DNA from: RGIG3513 sp045658985
GTDB taxonomy: Bacteria; Bacillota; Clostridia; Oscillospirales; Butyricicoccaceae
Assembly (NCBI GenBank): GCA_045658985.1
Contig: JAZOWC010000019.1
Span: 1 to 9,724, forward strand
DNA: 9,724 bases
Direction: 5' to 3'
Within the stretch, counting starts at the first letter, position 1, and each line of letters starts with the position of its first letter. This document shows positions 1 to 5,502 of the stretch, piece by piece. The notes beneath the pieces were generated by a model. That model made no database searches, had not been told where the DNA came from, and worked only from the letters and a program-made list of their open reading frames with translations. A program made the translations under genes and the position numbers.

Positions 1-14
1 TCAAAAAGCGAGAA

Positions 15-40
15 CTGTCAAAAAGTACACATTTTGACAG
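15..40. repeat. Inverted repeat upstream of pilin gene
   Basis: CTGTCAAAA (15-23) is the exact reverse complement of TTTTGACAG (32-40), with an 8-base gap. A further TCAAAAAG lies at 1-8. It could be a regulator's operator for the pilin gene or the remnant of a terminator from an upstream gene. No T-run follows on the + strand. TTGACA at 34-39 resembles a -35 box, but I see no -10 at a proper distance. Confidence 0.5.
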
Positions 41-49
41 CGATTTTGT

Positions 50-70
50 GAATAACCCCACGGGGTATTC
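50..70. repeat. Hairpin in pilin leader
   Basis: GAAT...ACCCC (50-59) pairs with GGGGT-ATTC (62-70), leaving one unpaired A and a very tight loop. It ends 16 bases before the Shine-Dalgarno of the pilin gene. It is not followed by a T-run on either strand, so it does not look like an intrinsic terminator. Its role is unknown. Confidence 0.4.
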
Positions 71-99
71 AAATAAAAACTTATTTAGGAGGCATAAAA

Positions 100-1443
100 A
101 TGTTTATGCACAAAAGCAAAAAAGGCTTTACCATTGTAGAGTTGGTTATCGTTATTGCAGTTATCGCAATCCTTGCTGCAGTACTGATCCCCACCTTCTC
201 CAATCTGGTAAAGAAGGCTAACATAGCCGCCGATACACAGCTCGCAAAGAACTTGAACACTGCTATGACCATGGCAGAAGCCGAGGGTAAGAAGCTCGAG
301 GACTTCAATGATGTTCTTGCTGCTCTGCGCGAGAGCGGATACATTGTTTCCAACCTCAATCCTACTGCCGAGGGCTGCTACTTTGCATGGGAAGCTGAGT
401 CCAACCAGATTCTGCTTGTAGATGGCGACAAGAACTTTGAAGTAATTTACAAGTCCAAAGAACTTAAGAACACTACCGTTGGCGAGACTTGGTGGTTTGC
501 TGTAAACAGCACAGCCAAGAAGGCTGAAATTGAAGCACTCAGTGCTAAGGTTTTCTATGCTCCCAAGAACGCAGAGCAGCTCAAGGAGGCACTGACCGAT
601 GTTTTTGCCCAGACTGGTGCAGTTAAAGAGACTATCGTCGTTTCTGATGATATCGAACTTAACGACGCAACAGCTTACAAGATGAACAACAAGGATGCAG
701 ATATTACTCTGGATATGGCAGGCAAAACCGTAAGCACTCCCGAGACCGTTACCGTTCGTCCTTATGTTATTGAGAGCGGTGAATTGAGTGTTTCCGGAGG
801 AACTGTTATCGCCGGTGGTGCTAAAGCTATTAATCCCACAAATACTACAAATGGTGCTGGTACAGGCTCCTATGGTTCTTTCCATGTTACAGGTGCAGAT
901 TCTGTCCTTAACCTGGAGGATATGACTCTCCAGAATTCTCGTCCTTGGGGTAACAACATTAAGGCACAGAATGGGGCAACCGTTAACGTCAAGGATACTA
1001 CCATTGTATCCCAGTATGGCGGCGGCATTGAGGCTTCTGGCTCAACCATCATTGTTGAAGGTGCAAATATAACCCAGACCGGTTATCATGACCATAATAG
1101 TACATGTGTTGCTGTTTCCGGCAACGGTACCTTGATCGTAAAGAGCGGTACATTTAATGCGGAGAATTATGGTGTTTTCGTCTTTAGTTCCGGTGGTACC
1201 ATTCAGATAGAAGGCGGTACTTTCAACAAGACCAGCAATAATTCTTATTCTCTGATTAACCTGACCGAAGATCATAATCAGTATCCTGACGCAGTTGCTA
1301 AAGTTGTTATTACTGGTGGAACATTCAACGGCAATGACTTCAAGACTATTACCGAAGATCAGTGGAAGGCGCTGTGCGGTAATCTTCCCAAAATCAAAGT
1401 AACAGGCGCCAAAACAGCAACCGTTACTATCGAACTGAACTAA
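100..1443 (+). CDS. Type IV pilin-like protein with C-terminal beta-helix domain
   Basis: A 447-residue secreted or pilus-associated protein. The N terminus is a class III prepilin signal: basic leader ending KKG at residue 9, cleavage before F10, Glu at mature position 5 (E14), then a hydrophobic helix to about residue 33. Prepilin peptidase should cut and methylate here. Residues 45-120 resemble the short globular part seen after this signal in Clostridia pilins. From about 175 to the end the sequence is Gly/Thr/Asn-rich with short beta-strand repeats (SGGTVIAGG, GNGTLIVKSGTF, GGTIQIEGGTF, ITGGTFNG), read as a right-handed parallel beta-helix. I see no lyase catalytic signature, so binding or adhesion is likelier than catalysis. 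The start at 100 is chosen because AGGAGG (87-92) is 7 bases upstream; an in-frame ATG at 106 is less well spaced. No pilus assembly genes lie in the window. Prepilin call firm, beta-helix fairly firm, role inferred. Confidence 0.9.
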   Translation: MFMHKSKKGFTIVELVIVIAVIAILAAVLIPTFSNLVKKANIAADTQLAKNLNTAMTMAEAEGKKLEDFNDVLAALRESGYIVSNLNPTAEGCYFAWEAESNQILLVDGDKNFEVIYKSKELKNTTVGETWWFAVNSTAKKAEIEALSAKVFYAPKNAEQLKEALTDVFAQTGAVKETIVVSDDIELNDATAYKMNNKDADITLDMAGKTVSTPETVTVRPYVIESGELSVSGGTVIAGGAKAINPTNTTNGAGTGSYGSFHVTGADSVLNLEDMTLQNSRPWGNNIKAQNGATVNVKDTTIVSQYGGGIEASGSTIIVEGANITQTGYHDHNSTCVAVSGNGTLIVKSGTFNAENYGVFVFSSGGTIQIEGGTFNKTSNNSYSLINLTEDHNQYPDAVAKVVITGGTFNGNDFKTITEDQWKALCGNLPKIKVTGAKTATVTIELN

Positions 1444-1473
1444 TTTGTCGTTCCAAGATTATGGTAGATACAG

Positions 1474-1583
1474 CCTTCCCCTATGAGGGGAAGGGGGACC
1501 GCGTAAGCGGTGGATGAGGTGGAGGTAAAGCTTTCACCTCATCTGTCTCGCTGCGCTCGACAGCTTCCCCATCAAGGGGAAGC
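1474..1583. repeat. Palindromic intergenic repeat, copy A
   Basis: The unit has a CCTTCCCC/GGGGAAGG hairpin (1474-1494), a small hairpin ACCGC/GCGGT (1498-1511), GGATGAGGTG (1512-1521), then CACCTCATC (1535-1543) in inverted orientation, a GTC...GAC variable segment (about 1545-1561) and a GCTTCCCC/GGGGAAGC hairpin (1563-1583). The whole is a large imperfect palindrome between the two pilin genes. The words match the copies near 3014 and 9587. I recall such repeats as abundant in gut Clostridia; that is recollection, not a search. Confidence 0.8.
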
Positions 1584-1589
1584 CTTTGT

Positions 1590-1614
1590 AGGGGAGGCAG
1601 CCCTCTGTCTCCCT
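1590..1614. repeat. Hairpin next to repeat A
   Basis: GGGAG (1592-1596) and CAG (1598-1600) pair with CTG (1605-1607) and CTCCC (1609-1613) around a CCCT loop. The preceding word GTAGGGG resembles the arms of the repeat at 4306-4353, so this may be a fragment of that second family. It lies just upstream of the second pilin's ribosome binding site. Confidence 0.4.
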
Positions 1615-1646
1615 GAAATCTCATATAATTATAAGGAGAATAATTT

Positions 1647-2084
1647 ATGAAAAAGATGAATCGTAAAGGCTTTACCATCGTAGAGCTGGTTATCGTAATT
1701 GCGGTTATCGCAATTCTGGCAGCAGTTCTTATTCCCACTTTCAGCAATATTACCACTCGCGCACAGGATTCTGCACGTCTGCAGGAAGTGCGTAATGCAA
1801 TGGTAGAATATATTGCTGAGCAGAAGGGTGTTATCGCTGACGACACAGAGTTCTACTATTTTGAAGAAGGCCTGCCCAAAAAAGCAGGAGAGGTCAAGCC
1901 TTATATGTTTAACTACAAGGGCGGCAAACTGGAAGATGCAGAGGAAATAACTGTTACTGTAACTGAATCCGGAGAAGAAGGCGCAAAGACATACACCTAT
2001 AAAATTGGTAATGATACAGTTGTATTTGCAGAGACTGCTAACGACAATGTTTTTGTAAAAACTACTGCTCCTGCAAATCCCTAA
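1647..2084 (+). CDS. Type IV pilin-like protein (small)
   Basis: A 145-residue prepilin. Leader MKKMNRKG is cut before F9; Glu at mature position 5 is E13, followed by a hydrophobic helix to about residue 32 and a continuing amphipathic helix (SARLQEVRNAMVEYIAEQKG). The C-terminal part (about 55-145) is acidic and beta-rich; I do not recognise it. The first 28 residues from the KGF motif are identical to those of the upstream pilin. AAGGAG at 1633-1638 lies 8 bases before the ATG. There is no paired Cys in the C-terminal half, so no disulfide-bonded D-region as in neisserial pilins. It could be a major or minor pilin, or a pseudopilin; assembly proteins are not in the window. The two genes may be co-expressed, although a 200-base repeat separates them. 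Confidence 0.88.
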   Translation: MKKMNRKGFTIVELVIVIAVIAILAAVLIPTFSNITTRAQDSARLQEVRNAMVEYIAEQKGVIADDTEFYYFEEGLPKKAGEVKPYMFNYKGGKLEDAEEITVTVTESGEEGAKTYTYKIGNDTVVFAETANDNVFVKTTAPANP

Positions 2085-2125
2085 TCCCCATACAAACGGC
2101 TAAGCGAGATACTTTATACAACAAA

Positions 2126-2161
2126 GCAGATTACGGTGCGAATTTTCGCACCGTTTTCTGC
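2126..2161. terminator. Bidirectional-looking hairpin terminator after pilin genes
   Basis: ACGGTGCG (2133-2140) pairs with CGCACCGT (2147-2154) around AATTTT. An outer GCAGA (2126-2130) pairs with TCTGC (2157-2161), with a TT/TT mismatch between the stems. The + strand side gives TTTTC after the main stem, a short U-tract. It lies 42 bases after the pilin stop and 33 before the TetR-like start, so it probably ends the pilin unit. Confidence 0.65.
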
Positions 2162-2193
2162 AATCGGCGGTAGGCCGGAAAGGACGTTTTTGT

Positions 2194-2754
2194 ATGAAAA
2201 ACGAGCGGCTGGTTCGTCAGATAATGATGGACAACGCCATCCGCATTGTGGCCGAGGACGGGTTTGAGGGTGCGACCACCAACGCCATCACCTATAGCGG
2301 CGAGGACGCGGGCGAGATAAAAATGAACGAGGTTTACATATACCGCCTTTTTGGATGCAAAGAGCAGATTTTTGATCGGGCATTCGAGATGGTGGAAGAT
2401 GGGTTTTCGGACGTGGCGTGTGGTGCTGTGGACGGAGATTTTTGCGAGTTCGTGGCGGCGGTATTGCGGTTTTGGCAAGAGCACCCGCTGTGGTGCAGAT
2501 ATTACGCCTGCTACTGCCATTCGCACAGGCTGTATGGCTTGACAAAAGCACATCACGAAAAGGCGTTTGGCCGCATCGTCAAGCGGACAAAAGGCTATTT
2601 TTTGCCCGACGCACCGACAGAATTGGTGATGCACATTCTGCTGAACGCGATAGTTGATATGGCGTATCAAATGGCAACGGGAACGGATACGGAATGGAAC
2701 GAGCAAACCGCGGTGGATGCATTGTGCGGTATGGTTAAGCCGTATTTGAGGTAA
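2194..2754 (+). CDS. TetR/AcrR-family transcriptional regulator
   Basis: A 186-residue protein. The N-terminal DNA-binding domain covers about 8-60: helix IMMDNAIRIVAEDGFEGATT, then a helix-turn-helix whose recognition helix is near MNEVYIYRLFGCKEQIF (44-60), the position of the family's usual GTLYxYFxSKEELF. The segment between the two HTH helices (ITYSGEDAGEIK) seems a few residues longer than usual. The rest is helical, Trp/Tyr/Cys-rich (about 93-113), and would be the ligand-binding and dimerisation region; the ligand cannot be told. AAGG at 2180-2183 is a modest ribosome binding site about 10 bases upstream. No target gene is obvious: the next gene (mechanosensitive channel) is 475 bases away with its own promoter. 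Codon use is less uniform than in the methyltransferase genes. Family call good, function open. Confidence 0.8.
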   Translation: MKNERLVRQIMMDNAIRIVAEDGFEGATTNAITYSGEDAGEIKMNEVYIYRLFGCKEQIFDRAFEMVEDGFSDVACGAVDGDFCEFVAAVLRFWQEHPLWCRYYACYCHSHRLYGLTKAHHEKAFGRIVKRTKGYFLPDAPTELVMHILLNAIVDMAYQMATGTDTEWNEQTAVDALCGMVKPYLR

Positions 2755-2756
2755 AC

Positions 2757-3000
2757 ACGATGTTGCGCCGATGACCCTCTCACCCCTGTAAGCCTCCCCT
2801 TGTTGCAAGTGGGCGCGACGCGTTAAGAAAACATGCCGGTGGCATGTTTTTAGCCAAAGCGGGGAGCAATCTATGATTGCGACCGGTGGATTCGCCGTAG
2901 GCGAAGACGGAGGGGATAAAAAGGTTAAATTATGAGGATATCCCCTCAGTCACCTGCGGTGCCAGCTCCCCTTAGTATATAAGGGGAGCCTTTTTTGTGA
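2757..3000. repeat. Composite palindromic repeat region
   Basis: Gene-free. It starts two bases after the TetR stop with a 19-base word (ACGATGTTGCGCCGATGAC, 2757-2775) that recurs exactly at 4108-4126. It then holds small hairpins: AAAACATGCC/GGCATGTTTT (2828-2850, loop GGT), GCAATC/GATTGC (2866-2880, loop TAT), TTCGCC/GGCGAA (2891-2905, loop GTA), CACC/GGTG (2951-2961, loop TGC) and GCTCCCCTT/AAGGGGAGC (2965-2989) followed by T6. Three-base loops and unrelated stem sequences are the recurring theme. It looks like nested insertions of palindromic elements rather than one repeat. Confidence 0.7.
2965..2996 (+). terminator. Terminator-like hairpin inside the repeat region
   Basis: GCTCCCCTT (2965-2973) pairs with AAGGGGAGC (2981-2989) and is followed after one C by six T (2991-2996). 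This has the form of an intrinsic terminator on the + strand and could end transcription from the TetR-like gene. It is also part of the palindromic repeat, so termination may be incidental. Confidence 0.5.
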
Positions 3001-3013
3001 GAGACGCGGGTTT

Positions 3014-3144
3014 CCACCTCATCCGTCAAAACCTACGGTTTTGCCACCTGTCTCGCTGCGGCTCGGTCACGCTCGCGTTCTAACAGTCCACCGGACTGTT
3101 ATTCATTGCGCTCGCGCCGCTTCGCTACCCTGCATAGGGGAAGG
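3014..3144. repeat. Palindromic repeat copy B, inverted and interrupted
   Basis: CCACCTCATCCG (3014-3025) is the exact reverse complement of 9630-9641. It is followed by hairpin CAAAACC/GGTTTTG (3027-3043, loop TAC), then CACCT, and after about 80 extra bases CCCTGCATAGGGGAAGG (3128-3144), the exact reverse complement of 9587-9603. Relative to the copy at 9587-9641 it is in opposite orientation and carries an insertion containing hairpin TAACAGTCC/GGACTGTTA (3081-3101, loop ACC). Confidence 0.7.
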
Positions 3145-3163
3145 CTATTCTTTTTCTTCGTGC

Positions 3164-3192
3164 TTTACAAACGGTTTTTGGTGTGCTATACT
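3164..3192 (+). promoter_or_regulatory. Sigma-A-type promoter for the MscS gene
   Basis: TTTACA (3164-3169), 17-base spacer, TATACT (3187-3192), with TGC directly before the -10 giving an extended -10. The expected start point is about 3199, leaving a leader of about 30 bases to the ATG at 3230. It starts 20 bases after the end of the upstream repeat. Confidence 0.75.
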
Positions 3193-3229
3193 TGATTTAA
3201 TACAATACAAAAAACGGAGGAATCGATCC

Positions 3230-4036
3230 ATGCAGAAACTTCTCGATCACCTGACCAATCTCGGTCTGGGCGCTCTGGCTCCCGTTGTGGGCACAGTTAT
3301 CGTCCTTGTTATCGGTCTGCTTCTCGTCAAAGCCGTGGTAAAAATCGCCGCCAAGGCTTTTGAGAAGAACAATCACCTCGATCCCAGTGTAGAAAAGCTC
3401 CTTCTGGTAGTCATCCGCGTGGGCGGCTGTGCAGTTCTGGCTCTTATCTGCGCCGAGATGCTCAGCATCCCCACCGCATCCCTCATTACCCTGCTCGGTA
3501 CTCTCGGTCTGGCTCTGTCTCTTTCGCTGCAGAGCACAGTTGAGAATATCGCAAGCGGCATCTTTATTATGGCTTCCAAGCCCTTCCTGACCGGCCACTG
3601 GATCGCAGCAGGCAGCTCTGAGGGTTCGGTTGTACAGATCGGTCTGACCCACACCGTGCTTATGACCGCCACCAATCAGAAGATCTCCATCCCCAACGGC
3701 AAGCTGGCCGGCGAGACCGTTGTCAACTACTCCACCGAGAACAAGCGCCGTCTTGACCTGACCATCCCCATCTCCTACAGCGACAACACCGACAAGGCAA
3801 AGCAGGTTCTGGCACAGGTCGTCTCCACCGACGAGCGCATCCTCACCGACACCGCTCCTTTCATCCGCGTATGGGATTTCGATTCCTCCTCTGTCAACAT
3901 CATGGTCAGAGTCTGGACCGAGCCCGGCAACTATTGGGAACTGCGCTCCAGCCTGCTCGAGCGTATCAAGTTCGCATTTGACGAAAACGGCATCACCATC
4001 CCCTTCAGCACCATCACCGTTGTCGCCGACAAATAA
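3230..4036 (+). CDS. mscS: Small-conductance mechanosensitive channel, MscS family
   Basis: A 268-residue inner-membrane channel that opens under membrane tension to release solutes during hypoosmotic shock. Hydrophobic segments at about 15-38 and 56-80 are TM1 and TM2. The pore helix TM3 is at about 84-117 (ASLITLLGTLGLALSLSLQSTVENIASG), matching the Gly/Ala-rich TM3 and the following LQ..xxNxAsG of E. coli MscS. The beta domain has IPNGKLAGETVVNYS (154-168), the family signature. The C-terminal alpha/beta domain includes VNIMVRVWT and WELRSSLLERIKFAFDENGITIPFS (236-260). Length is close to E. coli MscS (286). The start is set at 3230 by GGAGG (3216-3220) and by the promoter; the open frame runs back to 3041 but that part lies in repeat DNA. 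It is a single-gene unit with its own promoter and terminator. Very likely a homoheptamer by family knowledge. Confidence 0.95.
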   Translation: MQKLLDHLTNLGLGALAPVVGTVIVLVIGLLLVKAVVKIAAKAFEKNNHLDPSVEKLLLVVIRVGGCAVLALICAEMLSIPTASLITLLGTLGLALSLSLQSTVENIASGIFIMASKPFLTGHWIAAGSSEGSVVQIGLTHTVLMTATNQKISIPNGKLAGETVVNYSTENKRRLDLTIPISYSDNTDKAKQVLAQVVSTDERILTDTAPFIRVWDFDSSSVNIMVRVWTEPGNYWELRSSLLERIKFAFDENGITIPFSTITVVADK

Positions 4037-4050
4037 GAATAACACAATCG

Positions 4051-4084
4051 AAACAGCGAGCAGGGTCAACCTGTTCGCTGTTTT
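4051..4084 (+). terminator. Intrinsic terminator of mscS
   Basis: AAACAGCGA (4051-4059) pairs with TCGCTGTTT (4075-4083) and CAGG (4061-4064) with CCTG (4070-4073), joined through a G-U pair, loop GTCAA. TTTT at 4081-4084 forms the end of the stem and the tract. It begins 14 bases after the mscS stop. Confidence 0.85.
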
Positions 4085-4090
4085 GGTATA

Positions 4091-4278
4091 ACGAACGGGA
4101 ATGCCGAACGATGTTGCGCCGATGACGCAAACGAAGTGGCCGATGCCAACGAAGTTGTGCCTGCGGCACAAACGATGTTCGGCCTCCGCCGAAATACGTC
4201 GGCTCCGCCGACACCTACATGAGCCGCCAGGCTCAATTCATGGCACAGCCAATTCATGACAATTTATTGTCAATTCAC
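4091..4278. repeat. Array of small hairpins with ACGAWG and CAATTCA spacer words
   Basis: Gene-free. ACGAAC/ACGATG/ACGAAG words occur at 4091, 4108, 4131, 4149 and 4172, 17 to 23 bases apart. Between and after them are small self-complementary units: TTGCG/CGCAA (4114-4130), TGGC/GCCA (4137-4148), TTGTGCC/GGCACAA (4155-4171), TTCGGC/GCCGAA (4178-4193), GTCGGC/GCCGAC (4198-4212) and GAGCC/GGCTC (4221-4234). The spacer word then changes to CAATTCA (4234-4240, 4250-4256, 4271-4277) with hairpin GACAA/TTGTC (4258-4271). Loops are mostly 3 to 4 bases. The organisation resembles the arrays beside the four-helix-bundle gene, but no gene lies inside. Confidence 0.7.
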
Positions 4279-4305
4279 GCAGCGTAAGCTGTATTTCATA
4301 GTGTT

Positions 4306-4397
4306 GTAGGGGCGATCATTGATCGCCCGCGGGAGGGGAGACCCCTCCCCTACGATGTTGCCGGATCGTAGAATGCAGGGGAGGCGTTGCGCCTCCC
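4306..4397. repeat. Second palindromic repeat family (GTAGGGG type)
   Basis: The outer arms are GTAGGGG (4306-4312) and CCCCTAC (4347-4353). Inside are GGGCGATC/GATCGCCC (4310-4328, loop ATT) and GGAGGGG/CCCCTCC (4332-4348, loop AGA). After a short gap comes GGGAGGCG/CGCCTCCC (4379-4397, loop TTG). The rest to 4460 is C-rich (AGCCTTCCCC at 4401-4410) and leads into the ribosome binding site of the kinase gene. I see no promoter for the kinase here. Confidence 0.7.
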
Positions 4398-4478
4398 GAA
4401 AGCCTTCCCCGTCCCCCGCAAAAGGCTCCCCTCGTCCCCACCATCCCACCCCCATTCCCCAAAAAAGGAGATCTCATT

Positions 4479-5405
4479 ATGCTTAACATCCTCACCTATA
4501 CCCCCGAGTCTCTCAACGCTCTCGCCGCCGAGGGCACAAGCGCGCTGACCCGCTGCGACGAGCTGTACGAGCAGTCCCTGCGCGATGCCGCCGAGGCTCT
4601 GGCGCAATCATCCCTCACCCACCCGATTATACTGCTTGCGGGGCCTTCGGGCAGCGGCAAGACCACCACCGCCCACAAGCTTGAAAAATATCTGGACAAT
4701 ATGGGGCATGAGGCCCATACCGTGTCCATGGACAACTATTTTTACCGCCGCGCCGACGGGTTTGTGCCCCGTGACGAGGAGGGTAATCAGGATTTTGAGT
4801 CGCCGCTTAATCTGGATATGGAGCTTTTTGCCCGACACACGGCGCAGATGGCGCGGTGCGAGCGGGTGGAGATGCCTACATTCGACTTTGTCAATCAGCG
4901 GCGCGCCCGTGAGACTGTCACCGTCGAGCGCAAAAAGGGCGAGATCATCATCTTTGAGGGCATCCACGCTCTCAATCCCGAGGTGCTGAGTGATCAGTCC
5001 TTCAGCCGCAGAATATACATCTGCCCCGCCGCCGAGGTGCTTTTGCCCGACGGACGTGTCGTCTCTCAGCAGCACATCCGCCTGCTCCGCCGCCTGATGC
5101 GAGACAAAGTCCATCGGGGCAGCTCGTTTGACGACACCCTGCGCAAGTTCGGCTCGGTTTGCCGCGGCGAGCGGCTGTTTATCGACCCATACCGTGACAA
5201 TGCCGATCTGCGGATAGATACCTTCTTGCCCTATGAGCTGGGTGTGTACGCAGGCTACCTGCGTGACAGCCTGAAGGGTGCCTCCCCCGAGCTTATCTCC
5301 GCCGCGGGTGCCGATGCCGCTATAGAGCTGCTGAATATGCTCAACCCCATCGAAGTGGCAGACGTGAGCAGGGATTCGCTGATTCAGGAGTTTTTGGCGC
5401 TGTAG
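4479..5405 (+). CDS. Uridine kinase-like P-loop nucleoside kinase
   Basis: A 308-residue cytosolic kinase of the uridine kinase/phosphoribulokinase family, expected to phosphorylate a nucleoside or similar small molecule with ATP. Walker A is GPSGSGKT (55-62). SMDNYF (83-88) fits the family's DDFY-like substrate motif, DFESPLNLDMELF (105-117) matches the D-x-P-x-x-x-D substrate segment, IIFEGIHALNP (157-167) is the Walker B-like strand, and RRLMRDKVHRG (204-214) is the arginine-rich lid. Residues 1-45 are a helical extension of unknown role. Many Clostridia have a ~550-residue nucleoside kinase with an N-terminal TGS/ThrRS-like region; this one lacks it. AAGGAG (4465-4470) is 8 bases before the ATG. 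No operon partner is clear: about 440 bases of repeats lie upstream and a promoter for the next gene lies downstream. Family firm, exact substrate not shown. Confidence 0.85.
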   Translation: MLNILTYTPESLNALAAEGTSALTRCDELYEQSLRDAAEALAQSSLTHPIILLAGPSGSGKTTTAHKLEKYLDNMGHEAHTVSMDNYFYRRADGFVPRDEEGNQDFESPLNLDMELFARHTAQMARCERVEMPTFDFVNQRRARETVTVERKKGEIIIFEGIHALNPEVLSDQSFSRRIYICPAAEVLLPDGRVVSQQHIRLLRRLMRDKVHRGSSFDDTLRKFGSVCRGERLFIDPYRDNADLRIDTFLPYELGVYAGYLRDSLKGASPELISAAGADAAIELLNMLNPIEVADVSRDSLIQEFLAL

Positions 5406-5430
5406 TCGGGGAATGCGGACGATTTATTGC

Positions 5431-5459
5431 TTGCATATAAGCACGTTTGCGATTAAAAT
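5431..5459 (+). promoter_or_regulatory. Likely sigma-A promoter for lipoprotein-rlmD unit
   Basis: TTGCAT (5431-5436), 17-base spacer, TAAAAT (5454-5459). The expected start is about 5466, giving a leader of about 37 bases to the ATG at 5503. The -35 matches consensus at four of six positions and the -10 at five of six. Confidence 0.55.
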
Positions 5460-5502
5460 AGAGATATGAGGAATATTTATATACAAAAAGGCGGTGCTTT
5501 TG

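Noticed and set aside
622..1443. Catalytic pectate lyase domain in the large pilin
   Set aside because: Only the repeated beta-helix pattern is visible. No conserved Asp/Arg/Lys catalytic cluster could be identified.
1624..1629. TATAAT as a promoter for the second pilin gene
   Set aside because: No -35 at the right distance, and the start point would fall in or past the Shine-Dalgarno (1633-1638).
3041..3229. In-frame N-terminal extension of mscS
   Set aside because: It runs through palindromic repeat DNA and the promoter. GGAGG at 3216-3220 and family length place the start at 3230.
3197..4171. Minus-strand open frame (324 codons) opposite mscS
   Set aside because: mscS on the + strand is unmistakable with promoter, ribosome binding site and terminator. 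The opposite frame gives no recognisable protein.
5494..5502. GTG start for the lipoprotein
   Set aside because: It overlaps the GGCGG/AAGG ribosome binding site. ATG 5503 has correct spacing and gives a normal signal peptide.
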